From assembly GCF_004358185.1 (NCBI RefSeq), contig NZ_SMUV01000064.1, forward strand, positions 85,116 through 149,115: a DNA stretch of 64,000 bases, in the 5' to 3' direction. Below are positions 47,401 to 56,083 of this stretch, piece after piece. The translations under genes and the position numbers were made by a program. The DNA is from Antarcticimicrobium luteum (GTDB lineage: Bacteria > Pseudomonadota > Alphaproteobacteria > Rhodobacterales > Rhodobacteraceae). Position 1 is the first letter of the stretch. The number at the start of each line of letters is the position of its first letter. The notes beneath the pieces were generated by a model. The model searched no databases, was not told where the DNA came from, and worked only from the letters and a program-made list of their open reading frames with translations.

Positions 47401-49317
47401 GCTGCCGGTGATGTGCTCGACCTCCCGGATGACACCGACCCGCATGGACGCGTCGCGCGGGTTGATCCGCCCGCCGAGATACTCGACGTCGAAAGAGCTC
47501 GAGGTCAGCTGATACAACTGGTCCTCGGACGAATAGGCGTCGCCCAGGAACACCTTTACGCCGGAATAGACCTCGGCATAGCTGACCCGGTCCTCGCCGG
47601 TGCCGCCAAAGATGTTGTCCCAGAACGCCGAATAGGTATCGACCAGAAAGGTGTCGTTGTCTTCCTCACCGAACAGATCGTCGCCCAGCCGTTTCTGGGT
47701 GTCCTCGGTCTCGAGGTCGTTGCGAACGCTGCTGATCTGGTCGTTGCCCCTGCCGCCCAGCATCACGTCCCAGCCGGTGCCGCCGAACATCCAGTCGATC
47801 CCGTTGGACGAGAACAGCCGGGTTCCGTCCAGTTCGTAAACGTTCGAATAGGTCGATGAGATATAGGCGTAATCGCCGGGGCCGCTGCGGGTCCGCAGGA
47901 ATCCGGCGATGTCGCCGATCGGCACCGTTCCGTCGGCGAAGGTGATGTCCTCGACCCCGATCAGCGTGTCGCGTCCGGCGCTGCGCCCGCCGTCGGAACT
48001 GTAGTCGGTGATCTTCCAGACGCCGGTCGGATCGCCGGCGGAATCGAGCACGCTGACGATGGCGTAATCGGCGATATAGCCTGAATAGACCACCACGTCG
48101 CGGCCCGGCCCGTCGCCGCCGATCAGCGTGTCGTCACCGCGCCCGCCGATCAGCACGTCGGTGCCGGCACCGCCGTCCAGCGTGTCGTCATAGGCGCCGC
48201 CCATGATGAAATCGTCGCCGGCGCCGGCATCGACGGTCCGCCCGATGGTTTCCTTGGGGTCGCCAAGCAGCACGTCGTCGCCGCTGGTCGGCCCGCCCAG
48301 AAGCGAGGGCAGGAACGGCCCGACGGTCAGCGTTTCGAGGATATTGTCGATCGGGTTTGTGATCTTGGTGTCGAGGATATCGCTGAACTTGGTTTCCAGT
48401 GCGTCGGTCAGCGCCTTGCCGATATCGTCCAGAATGCCCACGTCCGGCAACAGACTGACGACCGCATCGGCGGCCTTGTCGATCAGCCCCTGGATGCCGG
48501 TGGCCTCCAGAACCGCCTCCAGCACGAATTCCAGCGGTTTCAGGATGAACCCGAAGATCGAGCCAAGCGCATCCAGCACCGGCCCGGCCGCGTCCATGAT
48601 GGCGCTCAGCGGCTCCTGCAGGAATTCCAGCGCGTCCTCGATCTCGGACAGCCCTTCAGAGAATTCGATCAGATCCTGAAAGTCGGGCAGATCCAGCAGC
48701 GCCTTCAGCTCCGCCGTGGCGGTTTCGATGTCGGTCATGGTGTCGTTGATCGGCACCAGCGCCGTGTTGGCAGTCCGCGCGGCCGTGTCGACCACCGGAA
48801 ACACCGCATTGATGGTGTTTTTCAGGGTGGCGTTGGGAATGTCGGACTTTGCAAAGGTCTGGGCGTCGTCCAGCGTCTCGTTGACATCGCCGACCCGGTC
48901 CGACAGCCGGTCGATGGCGACCGACTCCACCTCCAACCCATATTTCAGTTTGTCCAGCTTGGTCTCGGCCTTTTTCAGGGCCTCGACGTAGGGCTTGAAC
49001 TGGATCTCGAGCGCCTTGGCCTTGATCTCGATCTTCTCGACGGCGTCCGATACGCTGAACAACACTGTCTTGAAGGGCAGGGCGATGGGCTTGAGGATTC
49101 CGATCTTGGCAAAGACCTTGGCCATCGTGCCGCCCGCCTCGGCGATGTCATGCAGCTTGTCCGCGGCCTTGTGGATCTTCTGCGGCACCGAAAGGATCTT
49201 GCGGGTGTAGCCGAGGACGTCGGACACATCGTCGACCACATCGGCGGTATCGTTGAGGTGCCCCGAAAATTCGGCAAGTTCGGTTTCGAGCAGGTCGAGT
49301 TGCGGGCTGGCGGGCAT
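44473..49317 (-). CDS. Large RTX (hemolysin-type Ca-binding repeat) secreted protein
   Basis: 1,614-aa protein predicted to be exported by a type I secretion system. Residues 1-340 are helical with heptad-like stretches (VSDAVEKIEIKAKALEIQF) and no signal peptide. From about 345 on, blocks of GGxGxDxLxG nonapeptides bind calcium in parallel beta rolls, with the densest arrays at about 1,200-1,300 and 1,460-1,570. Non-repeat inserts separate them (around 410-620 and 740-820). The C-terminus (DRFVFAKGGGADKVRDF...LTVLKVTLDQLSGDILV) resembles the uncleaved secretion-signal domain of Rhodobacterales RTX proteins. No catalytic domain is recognised, so it may be an adhesin, surface-layer or matrix protein rather than a toxin. 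ATG 49317 is preferred over 49326 because AAGGA lies eight bases before it. No transporter genes are adjacent. Confidence 0.92.
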   Translation of the reverse strand: MPASPQLDLLETELAEFSGHLNDTADVVDDVSDVLGYTRKILSVPQKIHKAADKLHDIAEAGGTMAKVFAKIGILKPIALPFKTVLFSVSDAVEKIEIKAKALEIQFKPYVEALKKAETKLDKLKYGLEVESVAIDRLSDRVGDVNETLDDAQTFAKSDIPNATLKNTINAVFPVVDTAARTANTALVPINDTMTDIETATAELKALLDLPDFQDLIEFSEGLSEIEDALEFLQEPLSAIMDAAGPVLDALGSIFGFILKPLEFVLEAVLEATGIQGLIDKAADAVVSLLPDVGILDDIGKALTDALETKFSDILDTKITNPIDNILETLTVGPFLPSLLGGPTSGDDVLLGDPKETIGRTVDAGAGDDFIMGGAYDDTLDGGAGTDVLIGGRGDDTLIGGDGPGRDVVVYSGYIADYAIVSVLDSAGDPTGVWKITDYSSDGGRSAGRDTLIGVEDITFADGTVPIGDIAGFLRTRSGPGDYAYISSTYSNVYELDGTRLFSSNGIDWMFGGTGWDVMLGGRGNDQISSVRNDLETEDTQKRLGDDLFGEEDNDTFLVDTYSAFWDNIFGGTGEDRVSYAEVYSGVKVFLGDAYSSEDQLYQLTSSSFDVEYLGGRINPRDASMRVGVIREVEHITGSDHDDHFWGSAKANTIDGGDGNDQIRGLGGDDVLFGGEGDDVLNGDRGDDVLHGGGGSNQFIGSLGDDTFYGSDTGGFQKAIYGLAPTIDLRFVRIGLDDFETTGHTGENLDLPGYVLVYNSKTPGKNYVTKYQADGTYIGQDEVFGMDVIVGTEGDDLIYSANGHSQKIYGGGGDDHLIGGSGDPTRTTYSSGSTFYAGEGDDILETSNAAEIMMGEAGNDTLSVLGSNGLGGDNIFGDDNRSAPLEGIDTVDFSRSDFSWHVVLNTYSGHGDAYGKFPLSAVQVYDPDYLQRVPDPNLPTPGGKGRIGEFEVFKGSEYRDVFYVGSPDSAITVYGNGGDDVIFGGQVKGDILYGGDGNDILGTRARGNGGVYDADVVTQLFGENGYDKFIAGVVRETFSGGSGIDGLSYEYSDGGVTANLRTGEASGGDGRGDTFSGIENLTGSAAGDSLTGDDGANVLIGWDGDDTLDGGDGSDVLYGNDGDDTLLGGDGNDTLHGGLGADVMKGGAGIDTASYKLFQLHPKGGAEQLIELGTGVDANLATGKAGEDTLEGIENLTGSHWDDTLTGDDGGNALVGGDGDDILRGGGGDDVLLGGEGDDDLNGDGGDDWFAGGAGRNRIDGGAGRDILDYSILSYGITVHMAGVRSRKGETTGKTESSVGLDWAVWTDSLTEIDDPLGRPGDKIQTGTTEARYTYQVLDRGTDDPSDDLYRKEDPITPDRLFRLEPVFARSHDDVAEVRYLPDDLLREQEFSVITRYEAATDVFDGIEIIAGSTGNDTIFGNGEATEFYGNGGNDRISGGGGGDTLNGGAGKDRLLGQGGGDTLLGGGGNDRLSGGGGDDILSGGAGKDVLRGQSGSDTLLGGGGKDRLSGSGGSDVLKGGGGNDVLEGGGGDDVLIGQKGDDRFVFAKGGGADKVRDFRDDADTLEINGLGTLDEILALGTEVKGDVVFDFGGGDVLTVLKVTLDQLSGDILV

Positions 49318-49675
49318 CGAGAGCATCCTTGCGACATGCCCGACAGGATCGGGCGTTTCAGTGGATCTTCCGAACGTGTGATGCCGGTCGCGGTGGAAAC
49401 CTGCGCTCTCGAGAATTCGTTAACGATATTGTGACAGTTCGACGCAGTCCATCGGAACTTCGGCGAGGCCGGTTTTTTGGCGCGATGTATTTGGGCCAGC
49501 GTCCGAAGGTGTGGCATCAGTTGGCCACCGTCGCGCGCTGGCGTGGGGATGACCCGATGTCCCTGCGGCCGGTGGCGGGGAATCCGGCCCCCTCATGCGC
49601 GGCGGCCTTGGCGATGGCGTGGATGTGACGCCGCGTAAATTTACCCGCTGTTGATCGGCGCGGCCAGAAGATCTA
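49318..49675. other. Intergenic region between the divergent RTX gene and the acyl-CoA operon
   Basis: About 360 bp holding presumed promoters for both directions. An AT-richer stretch near 49425-49435 (TTAACGATATTGTGACA) is a candidate promoter zone for the RTX gene. No gene is supported. Confidence 0.5.
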
Positions 49676-49699
49676 AAAGACCGTTATATAGGTCTTTTG
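49676..49699. promoter_or_regulatory. Palindromic site AAAAGACC-N8-GGTCTTTT before the acyl-CoA operon
   Basis: Perfect 8-bp arms around GTTATATA, ending 10 bp before the first start codon and directly before its GGGAGGGGG ribosome site. The central TTATAT may be part of a -10 element. It is a candidate operator for the GntR regulator encoded at 58478. Confidence 0.65.
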
Positions 49700-49709
49700 G
49701 GAGGGGGAC

Positions 49710-50510
49710 ATGACGGATCAACCGGCCTTGATTGCCGAGCGCGATGGCGCGTGGATGACCCTTTGGCTCAATCGCCCGGACCGCCGCAATGCCCTCTCCT
49801 CCGATTTGGTGCGGGATCTGATGCAGGCCCTGACCTCGGTGCGGGAGGATCGCGGGTTGCGCGGAATCACCTTGCGCGGCAAGGGCGGAACCTTCTGCGC
49901 GGGCGGTGACCTCAGGGGCTTTCGCGAGATGACCGGCGGCAACCTCAGCCTCGAACAGGTGTCGCAGGTCAGCGCCGAGGCCGGGCGCCTGTTCCACATG
50001 GTCGAGACCCAGCCGCAGGTGGTGGTCGTTCTGGTCGAGGGTGCCGCGATGGCGGGCGGTTTGGGGCTGGCATGCGCCGGCGACGTGGTCGCGGTCACGC
50101 GCGATGCGAAATTTGCCCTGACAGAAACCATGATCGGCATCCCCCCGGCGCAGATCGCGCCCTATGTGGTCCGCCGCATCGGCCTGCGCGACGCACGCCG
50201 GATCATGCTGACCGGCGCGCGGTTCGATGGGGCCGAGGCCGAGCGGATCGGCATCGCCGACCGTGCGGTCGCGGATGCCGCCGGGCTCGACGCCTTCGAG
50301 GCCGAGATCCGCGCCGGCGTGCTGCGCTGCGCGCCGGGCGCCAACGCGGCGACGAAAGAGATTCTGCTCGCCGCCCAGCGGCTGGACCATGAGGCGATGC
50401 TGTCTTTCGCCGGCGAGCGTTTCGCGCGCTGCCTGCTGGGCGAGGAGGGGCGCGAAGGCGTGGCCTCGTTCCTGGAAAAGCGAAAGCCCGCCTGGGCGGA
50501 TCCCCGCTGA
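49710..50510 (+). CDS. Enoyl-CoA hydratase/isomerase-family protein (first copy)
   Basis: 266-aa crotonase-fold enzyme, first gene of the acyl-CoA operon. The oxyanion-hole regions are GGTFCAGGDLRGF and EGAAMAGGLGLACAGDVV. The second catalytic Glu position is kept (FALTETMIGIPP), but the first one of classical hydratases (in GGxELA) is Gly here (GGLGLA). It therefore may be a hydratase with altered chemistry, an isomerase or a lyase acting on a CoA thioester. The ribosome site is GGGAGGGGG. Confidence 0.88.
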   Translation: MTDQPALIAERDGAWMTLWLNRPDRRNALSSDLVRDLMQALTSVREDRGLRGITLRGKGGTFCAGGDLRGFREMTGGNLSLEQVSQVSAEAGRLFHMVETQPQVVVVLVEGAAMAGGLGLACAGDVVAVTRDAKFALTETMIGIPPAQIAPYVVRRIGLRDARRIMLTGARFDGAEAERIGIADRAVADAAGLDAFEAEIRAGVLRCAPGANAATKEILLAAQRLDHEAMLSFAGERFARCLLGEEGREGVASFLEKRKPAWADPR

Positions 50511-50531
50511 CGGCCCCGGAAAGGAATGACC

Positions 50532-52355
50532 ATGAACAAGACCATCCGAATCGGCGGCGCCTCTGCGGCCTGGGGCGACACCACGCTTGGCGTGCGCCAG
50601 CTGGTCGAGGCCGGCGGGCTGGATTACATCGTCGGCGATTACCTCGCCGAGGTGACGATGGCGATCCTTGCCCGGATGCGCGCCCGTTCGCCCGAGGCGG
50701 GTTTCGTGCCCGATTGGCTGCATGCGGTTCGTCCGGTGCTGGGCGCGATCCGCGCGCAGGGGATCAGGCTGGTCACCAATGCCGGCGGGATGAACCCGTT
50801 GGCCTGCCGCGATGCCTTCGAGGCGATGGCGAAAGAGGCCGGGATTTCCGTCCGGGTGGCCGTGGTGACGGGCGATGACCTGCTGGACCGCGAGGACGAG
50901 GTTCGCGCCTCGGGCCTGACCGAGATGTTCACCGGCGCGCCGATGCCCGCCGCCTTCCAGAGCCTCAACGCCTACCTCGGCGCCGGTGCCATCGCCCGTG
51001 CGCTGGATGAGGGGGCCGACGTGGTGATCACCGGCCGGGTGGTCGACAGCGCGCTGACGCTGGGGCCGCTGATGCATGAATTCGGCTGGGCCGCCGATGC
51101 CTGGGATCAGCTCGCCCAGGGCAGCCTCGCGGGCCATGTGATCGAGTGCGGCGCCCAGGGCACCGGCGGGCTGTCCACCGATTGGGAGCTGGTCGAAGGC
51201 GGCTGGGACGACATGGGCTTTCCCATCGTCGACTGCCGCGCCGATGGCGGTTTCACCGTCAGCAAGCCGGCTGGCAAGGGGGGGCGGATCACCCCCGATA
51301 CCGTGGCCGAACAGATCGTCTATGAGATCGGCGACCCGGGCGCCTACCACCTGCCCGATGTCACCTGCGATTTCCGCGATGTGCGGCTGGAGCAGGCGGG
51401 CCCGGACCGGGTCACCGTCACCGGCGCCAAGGGCCGGCCGCCGGGGCCCGATTGCAAGGTCTGCGGCACCTGGCATGACGGCTTCCGCCTGTTCTCGACC
51501 TATATGATCGCCGGTGGCGCGGCGGCGGCCCGGGGCCGGCGCATGGCCGAGGCGCTGATCGCGCGCACCGTCCGGCTGCTCGCCGAGGCCGGGGTCGCGC
51601 CCTATTCCGAAACCTCGGTCGAGGTGATTGGCGCCGATGACAGCTATGGTCCCGCCCGGCGCAACGATGCCGCGCGGGAGGTGATCGTCAAGATCGGCCT
51701 GCGCCACCCGGACCCCAGGGCGTTGGAGCTGTTCGCGCGCGAATTCGCGGCGCCCGGCGTCTCGACCGCGCAGGGCATCACCGGTGCCTTCGGCGGGCGT
51801 CCGAAACCCTCGCCGGTCCTGCGGGTCTATTCCTTTCTCTGGCCGAAATCCGGCTTCACGCCGCAGCTGCATTTCGACGGCCGCACGAGCGATCTGCCGA
51901 TGCCCCCGGCGGCGGCCGGGCCAGCGTGCCGCGACCTGCCATCGCCGGCACCGGACCAGGCGGCGCCCGGCGATCCGGTGGTCCCGCTGCGCGCGCTGGC
52001 CGTCGGGCGCAGCGGCGACAAGGGCGATGACGCCAATATCGGCCTGATCGCCCGCCGCCCGGATTTCCTACCGCGCATCCTCGGCGAGGTGACCGAAGAG
52101 TCCGTGGCCGATTGGTTCGCCCATTACCTGGAGGGCGAGGTCACGCGTTTCGTCCTGCCGGGGTTCAACGCGGTGAACTTCCTGCTCACCCGGGTTCTGG
52201 GTGGCGGCGGCAGCGCCTCGCTGCGCTATGATCCGCAGGCCAAGACCTATGCGCAGATCCTGCTCGACATGCCGGTGCGGGTGCCGGCCGAATGGCTGGC
52301 CGGGGACGGGCCGCTGGCCGGGGTGGCGCCGCTGACCGGAGGCGGCAATGGCTGA
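50532..52355 (+). CDS. AtuA-family protein (acyclic terpene utilisation, DUF1446 type)
   Basis: 607-aa protein with the AtuA N-terminal domain (RIGGASAAWGDTTLGVRQLVEAG, DYLAEVTMAILARM, VTNAGGMNP, DVVITGRVVDSALTLGP, ECGAQGTGG). A C-terminal AtuA-like alpha/beta domain follows (RALAVGRSGDKGDDANIGLIAR). AtuA occurs in citronellol/geraniol degradation clusters of Pseudomonas, where its biochemical role is not settled. Here the biotin-dependent geranyl-CoA carboxylase genes that accompany it there are absent. ATG 50532 is preferred (AAAGGA seven bases before); ATG 50526 is the alternative. It overlaps the next gene by 8 bp. Confidence 0.88.
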   Translation: MNKTIRIGGASAAWGDTTLGVRQLVEAGGLDYIVGDYLAEVTMAILARMRARSPEAGFVPDWLHAVRPVLGAIRAQGIRLVTNAGGMNPLACRDAFEAMAKEAGISVRVAVVTGDDLLDREDEVRASGLTEMFTGAPMPAAFQSLNAYLGAGAIARALDEGADVVITGRVVDSALTLGPLMHEFGWAADAWDQLAQGSLAGHVIECGAQGTGGLSTDWELVEGGWDDMGFPIVDCRADGGFTVSKPAGKGGRITPDTVAEQIVYEIGDPGAYHLPDVTCDFRDVRLEQAGPDRVTVTGAKGRPPGPDCKVCGTWHDGFRLFSTYMIAGGAAAARGRRMAEALIARTVRLLAEAGVAPYSETSVEVIGADDSYGPARRNDAAREVIVKIGLRHPDPRALELFAREFAAPGVSTAQGITGAFGGRPKPSPVLRVYSFLWPKSGFTPQLHFDGRTSDLPMPPAAAGPACRDLPSPAPDQAAPGDPVVPLRALAVGRSGDKGDDANIGLIARRPDFLPRILGEVTEESVADWFAHYLEGEVTRFVLPGFNAVNFLLTRVLGGGGSASLRYDPQAKTYAQILLDMPVRVPAEWLAGDGPLAGVAPLTGGGNG

Positions 52356-53130
52356 TCCGGTCCTGTTCGAGGTCGACGGCGGCATCGCCACGCTGCGGCT
52401 CAACCGCCCGGGGCGGCGCAATGCTGTCAGCCTCGAGATGCGCACCCTGCTGGCCGGGCATCTGGCGCGGATCGGCCGGGACGAAGATATCCGCGCCCTG
52501 ATCCTCTGCGGAAGCGGCGGCAGCTTCTGCGCCGGCGGCGACATTCGCGACATGCAGTCGCTGGGCTCCGATGGCGAAGCGGCGCGGCGGCGCATGCGGC
52601 AGACGGGCGGGCTGGCCGAAACCATTTCGTCGCTGGACATCCCGGTGATCGCGGCGGTGGACGGGCCGGCCTATGGCGGCGGCTTCGGCCTCGCGCTGAC
52701 CGCCGATTTCGTGCTGGCCGGCCGCGATGCGCGGTTCTGCGCCTCGTTCGGCAAGCTGGGGCTGGTGCCCGATTTCGGGCTGCATCATTCCCTGCCGCGC
52801 CGGGTCGGCCTGGCGCGGGCGAAAAGCCTGATCTTCTCGCAACGCGAAGTCGGCGCCGAAGAGGCACTCGGGATCGGCCTGGCGGACGCGATCTTTGAAC
52901 CCGGCGATCTCGAGCCCGAGGCCCGCGCCCTCGCGCAAGGCTTTCTCGGCACCTCGCCCACCGCTCTCGCATTCAGCAAATCGATCCTGAACCAGAGCTT
53001 CGGGTTTGATTTTGGCCAGGTGGCCGACGCGGAAACCGCGGCGCAGGCGCTCTGTTTCACCACGCCGCAACATGCCGAGGCGCGTCGGCGGTTCCTTGCC
53101 CCCGCGCCCGGGCACTCGCCCCCGGCGTGA
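52348..53130 (+). CDS. Enoyl-CoA hydratase/isomerase-family protein (second copy)
   Basis: 260-aa crotonase-fold protein. The fold is clear (LNRPGRRNAVSLEM, GGSFCAGGDIRDM, DGPAYGGGFGLALTADFV). Both classical hydratase glutamates are replaced: GGGFGLAL has Gly, and CASFGKLGLVPD has Phe at the second site. It is therefore probably not a simple 2-enoyl hydratase; an isomerase or other crotonase reaction is more likely. GGAGGCGGC precedes the ATG inside the end of the AtuA gene. Confidence 0.87.
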   Translation: MADPVLFEVDGGIATLRLNRPGRRNAVSLEMRTLLAGHLARIGRDEDIRALILCGSGGSFCAGGDIRDMQSLGSDGEAARRRMRQTGGLAETISSLDIPVIAAVDGPAYGGGFGLALTADFVLAGRDARFCASFGKLGLVPDFGLHHSLPRRVGLARAKSLIFSQREVGAEEALGIGLADAIFEPGDLEPEARALAQGFLGTSPTALAFSKSILNQSFGFDFGQVADAETAAQALCFTTPQHAEARRRFLAPAPGHSPPA

Positions 53131-53164
53131 TCACCCGATCATTCGTTACGAGGAGGATAATCGA

Positions 53165-54190
53165 ATGAAAATGCCCAACCTGCTGAAACGCGCCGCCCTT
53201 GCGGCCGCGCTATCGACCGCCGCGACGCTTGGCGCGGCAGAAGAGACCGTGACCCTCAAACTGGCCGACCAGTTCCCGCTGACCCACGTGGGCTCGCGGG
53301 TCGGCTCCCAGGCGCTGATCCAGGCGCTGGAAGAGCGCAGCGAAGGCCGCATCACGATCCGGCATTTCCCGGCGGAACAGCTTGCCAAGGCCTCCGGGCT
53401 GCTTGACGCCGTGCGCAACCGGGTGACCGATATCGCGCTTGTCGGCGTCGTCTACAACACCGACAAGCTGCCGCTGACCAGCGCGGCCGAGCTTCCGGGC
53501 CTGTTCGAGAACTCGGTCGAGGCCTCGAAGGCCTTTGAGAAATACATCACCACCGACCTGCTCGAGCGGGAATATCTGCCGCTCGGCGTGCGCCCGCTCT
53601 GGGGCACGGTCACGCCGCCCTATCAGCTGATGCTGGCCGAGGGCGACGGTATCGCCGAGATGTCCGAACTCGGCGGCATGAAACTGCGCGTCGCCGGCGC
53701 CACCGGCGAGCTGATCGCGAAATCAATGGGCGCGGTGCCGGTCAAGGTTCCGGCGTCGGATCTGTACCTCGCCCTGCAACGGGGGACGGTGAACGGCGCG
53801 ATCTACAACCCGCCGAGCGTGTTCGGCTACAAGATCGAAGAGGTGCTGTCGGCGGTTTCCGACAACGCCTCGCTCGGCGCGGTGGCTTTCGCGTTGCTGG
53901 TCAACGAGGATGTCTGGCAAAGCCTGTCCGAAGAGGACCGGGCGGTGATCCAGTCGGTCGCCGCCGATGTGCGCCTGTCCTTCACTCAGGCTTTCGAGAC
54001 CGCCAATCAGAAGGCCTTTGACAAGCTGGCGGGCGCCGGGGTGACGGTGTTCTCGCTGCCGCCGGAAACCCAGGCTGCGATCAACGAGAACCTGGGCGCC
54101 GTGCGCGACATCTGGGTGGAGCAGGTCGGCGCGCGCGGCCTGCCCGCCCGCGAAATGCTGGATGCCTACCAGGCGCGCCTGGCCGAGTGA
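53165..54190 (+). CDS. TRAP transporter substrate-binding protein (DctP)
   Basis: Periplasmic receptor of 341 aa with signal peptide MKMPNLLKRAALAAALSTAATLGAA. The mature chain opens with VTLKLADQFPLTHVGSR and has the DctP segments GRITIRHFPAEQLAKASGLLDAV, GGMKLRVAGATGELIAKSMG and DLYLALQRGTVNGAIY. The start was chosen for the GAGGAGGATAATCG site and the signal peptide. The substrate is presumably the acid degraded by the surrounding CoA enzymes. Confidence 0.9.
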   Translation: MKMPNLLKRAALAAALSTAATLGAAEETVTLKLADQFPLTHVGSRVGSQALIQALEERSEGRITIRHFPAEQLAKASGLLDAVRNRVTDIALVGVVYNTDKLPLTSAAELPGLFENSVEASKAFEKYITTDLLEREYLPLGVRPLWGTVTPPYQLMLAEGDGIAEMSELGGMKLRVAGATGELIAKSMGAVPVKVPASDLYLALQRGTVNGAIYNPPSVFGYKIEEVLSAVSDNASLGAVAFALLVNEDVWQSLSEEDRAVIQSVAADVRLSFTQAFETANQKAFDKLAGAGVTVFSLPPETQAAINENLGAVRDIWVEQVGARGLPAREMLDAYQARLAE

Positions 54191-54271
54191 GCCGGGCGGA
54201 GCCGCGGCGCGACACCGCCGCCGCGGCTCCGCAGGATGGATGGACACCCACAGCCCGACAGGGGGAACGGA

Positions 54272-54772
54272 ATGGGCCGAATTCTTGGCATCTTCGATCT
54301 GATTTTCATTCGGATCGCCCAGGCATCGCTCATGGTCATGATGCTGTCGATCAGCGCCGACGCCCTGGGCCGCTATGTCTTCAACAGCCCGCTTCAGGGC
54401 AGTTTCGAGTTCAACTCGCTCTATCTGATGGTGATTGTCACCTTCCTGGGGATGCCCGCCTCCTACGCACGGGGCGGGATGGTGCGGCTCGATGTGCTGA
54501 CCGGGGTGCTGTCGCGCATCCCTTGGCAGCTGTCCGAGCGGTTCAACACGCTGACCGGCGCCGCCGTTTTCGGCTTTGTCGCCTGGCATTCCGGGCTGGA
54601 GGCGATCGACAAGTTCGCCAGCCGCGACACCACCTTCGGAGTGATCCAGTTCCCGGTCTACTGGAGCTATGTCTGGGTGCCGCTGGGCTGTGGCCTGATG
54701 GCGCTGCGCCTGGCCTATGAAATCGTCTTTCCCGTCGTCCGGGCGGTGCGCCACGAGGAGGTGACGGAATGA
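54272..54772 (+). CDS. TRAP transporter small permease (DctQ)
   Basis: 166-aa four-helix subunit. It has RIAQASLMVMMLSISADALGRYVFNSPLQGSFEFN at the first helix pair, SYARGGMVRLDVLTGVLSRIP in the loop and a last helix near VYWSYVWVPLGCGLMALRL. ATG 54272 has GGGGGAACGG upstream; an earlier in-frame start at 54236 lacks one. It overlaps dctM as ATGA. Confidence 0.88.
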   Translation: MGRILGIFDLIFIRIAQASLMVMMLSISADALGRYVFNSPLQGSFEFNSLYLMVIVTFLGMPASYARGGMVRLDVLTGVLSRIPWQLSERFNTLTGAAVFGFVAWHSGLEAIDKFASRDTTFGVIQFPVYWSYVWVPLGCGLMALRLAYEIVFPVVRAVRHEEVTE

Positions 54773-56067
54773 CCGGGATCGTCGCGGGCGCCATCGCCTT
54801 TCTGTTCGCCCTGCTCCTGAATGGCGCGCCGGTCGCCTTCGCCATGCTGATCGCGGGCGCGGCGGGCCTGTATCTGACCGGCGGTTATTATCCCCTGGTG
54901 GGCATCCTGAAGACCGGGCCTTACGAACATGTCGCCAGCTACACGCTGACCACCCTGCCGATGTTCATCCTGATGGCCGAGTTCCTGACCGCCGGGCGGT
55001 TCACCCGCGATCTCTTTGCCGCCTCGGACAAATGGCTCGGCCATCTGCGCGGCGGCATCGCCTATTCCGCCATCGCGGGCGGTGTTCTGCTGGCTGCGAT
55101 CTCCGGCTCGTCCTCGGCGGCGGCGGGCACCCTGTCGGCGGCGGCCTACCCCGAGATGAAGCGGTTCGGCTATGACACCCGGTTCTCGACCGCGGTCCTG
55201 GCGGTGGTGGGGACGCTGGCGATCATGGTGCCGCCCAGCATCGGGCTGGTGTTCTACGGGATCATCACCGAGACCTCGGTGGGCAAGCTGCTGGTCGCGG
55301 GGTTCCTGCCCGGCGCGGTGACCGCCATCGGCTACGCCCTGTCGATCAATTTCCAGATCCGGCGCCGTCCCGAGATCGCGCCGCGCTCGGCCGCGCGGGC
55401 GCCGCGGGCGGACCGGCTGGAAAGCCTCCGCTCGGTCTGGCCGGTGCTGGGGCTGATGCTGCTGATCATCGTGTCGATCTACAGCGGCGTCATCACCCCG
55501 ACCGAGATCGGCGCCGTGGGCGCGCTGATGGCGCTCGCCCTGGCGATCCTGATGGGGCGGGTCGGCCCCCGCCAGATCGGCAACGCGCTGGCCAACGCCA
55601 CCCGCAACAGTGCGATGATCCTCAGCATCATCGCCTGCGCCGCCGTCTTCGGCGCCTTCATCACGCTCACCGGCGTCACCCAGGAGCTTCTGCTCGCCAT
55701 CCAGTCCTCCGGCGTCAACCGCTACCTGGTGCTGTGCGCGGTGCTGCTGCTGCTCTTCGTGCTCGGTTTCTTCCTTGATCAGATCGCGATCCTTGTGCTC
55801 ACCATGCCTCTGGTGTTTCCGTTGCTGGCGGGGTTGGACTTCGATCCGGTCTGGCTCGGCATCATCTTCGTCAAGACCGCCGAGATCGGGCTGATCACGC
55901 CCCCGATGGGGCTCAACGTATTTATTGTCTCCAGCACGACCGACGTGCCGGCGCGGCTCGTGTTCAAGGGCATCTGGCCCTTCGTGGCGACCGAGTTCAT
56001 GGTCCTCGGCCTGCTGATCGCGGTCCCGGCCATCTCGCTCTGGCTGCCTGCGCTGGCGGGATTCTGA
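54769..56067 (+). CDS. TRAP transporter large permease (DctM)
   Basis: 432-aa channel subunit with about twelve helices. Family segments are YTLTTLPMFILMAEFLTAGRFTRDLF, AAISGSSSAAAGTLSAAAYPEM, LAIMVPPSIGLVFYGIITE and the C-terminal EIGLITPPMGLNVFIVSS. It is translationally coupled to dctQ and completes the importer of this operon. Confidence 0.93.
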   Translation: MTGIVAGAIAFLFALLLNGAPVAFAMLIAGAAGLYLTGGYYPLVGILKTGPYEHVASYTLTTLPMFILMAEFLTAGRFTRDLFAASDKWLGHLRGGIAYSAIAGGVLLAAISGSSSAAAGTLSAAAYPEMKRFGYDTRFSTAVLAVVGTLAIMVPPSIGLVFYGIITETSVGKLLVAGFLPGAVTAIGYALSINFQIRRRPEIAPRSAARAPRADRLESLRSVWPVLGLMLLIIVSIYSGVITPTEIGAVGALMALALAILMGRVGPRQIGNALANATRNSAMILSIIACAAVFGAFITLTGVTQELLLAIQSSGVNRYLVLCAVLLLLFVLGFFLDQIAILVLTMPLVFPLLAGLDFDPVWLGIIFVKTAEIGLITPPMGLNVFIVSSTTDVPARLVFKGIWPFVATEFMVLGLLIAVPAISLWLPALAGF

Positions 56068-56083
56068 AATGGGAGAGAACGCG

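Noticed and set aside
45202..47859. 885-codon plus-strand frame opposite the RTX gene
   Set aside because: It is the reverse of Gly/Asp-rich RTX repeats and has no independent protein signature.
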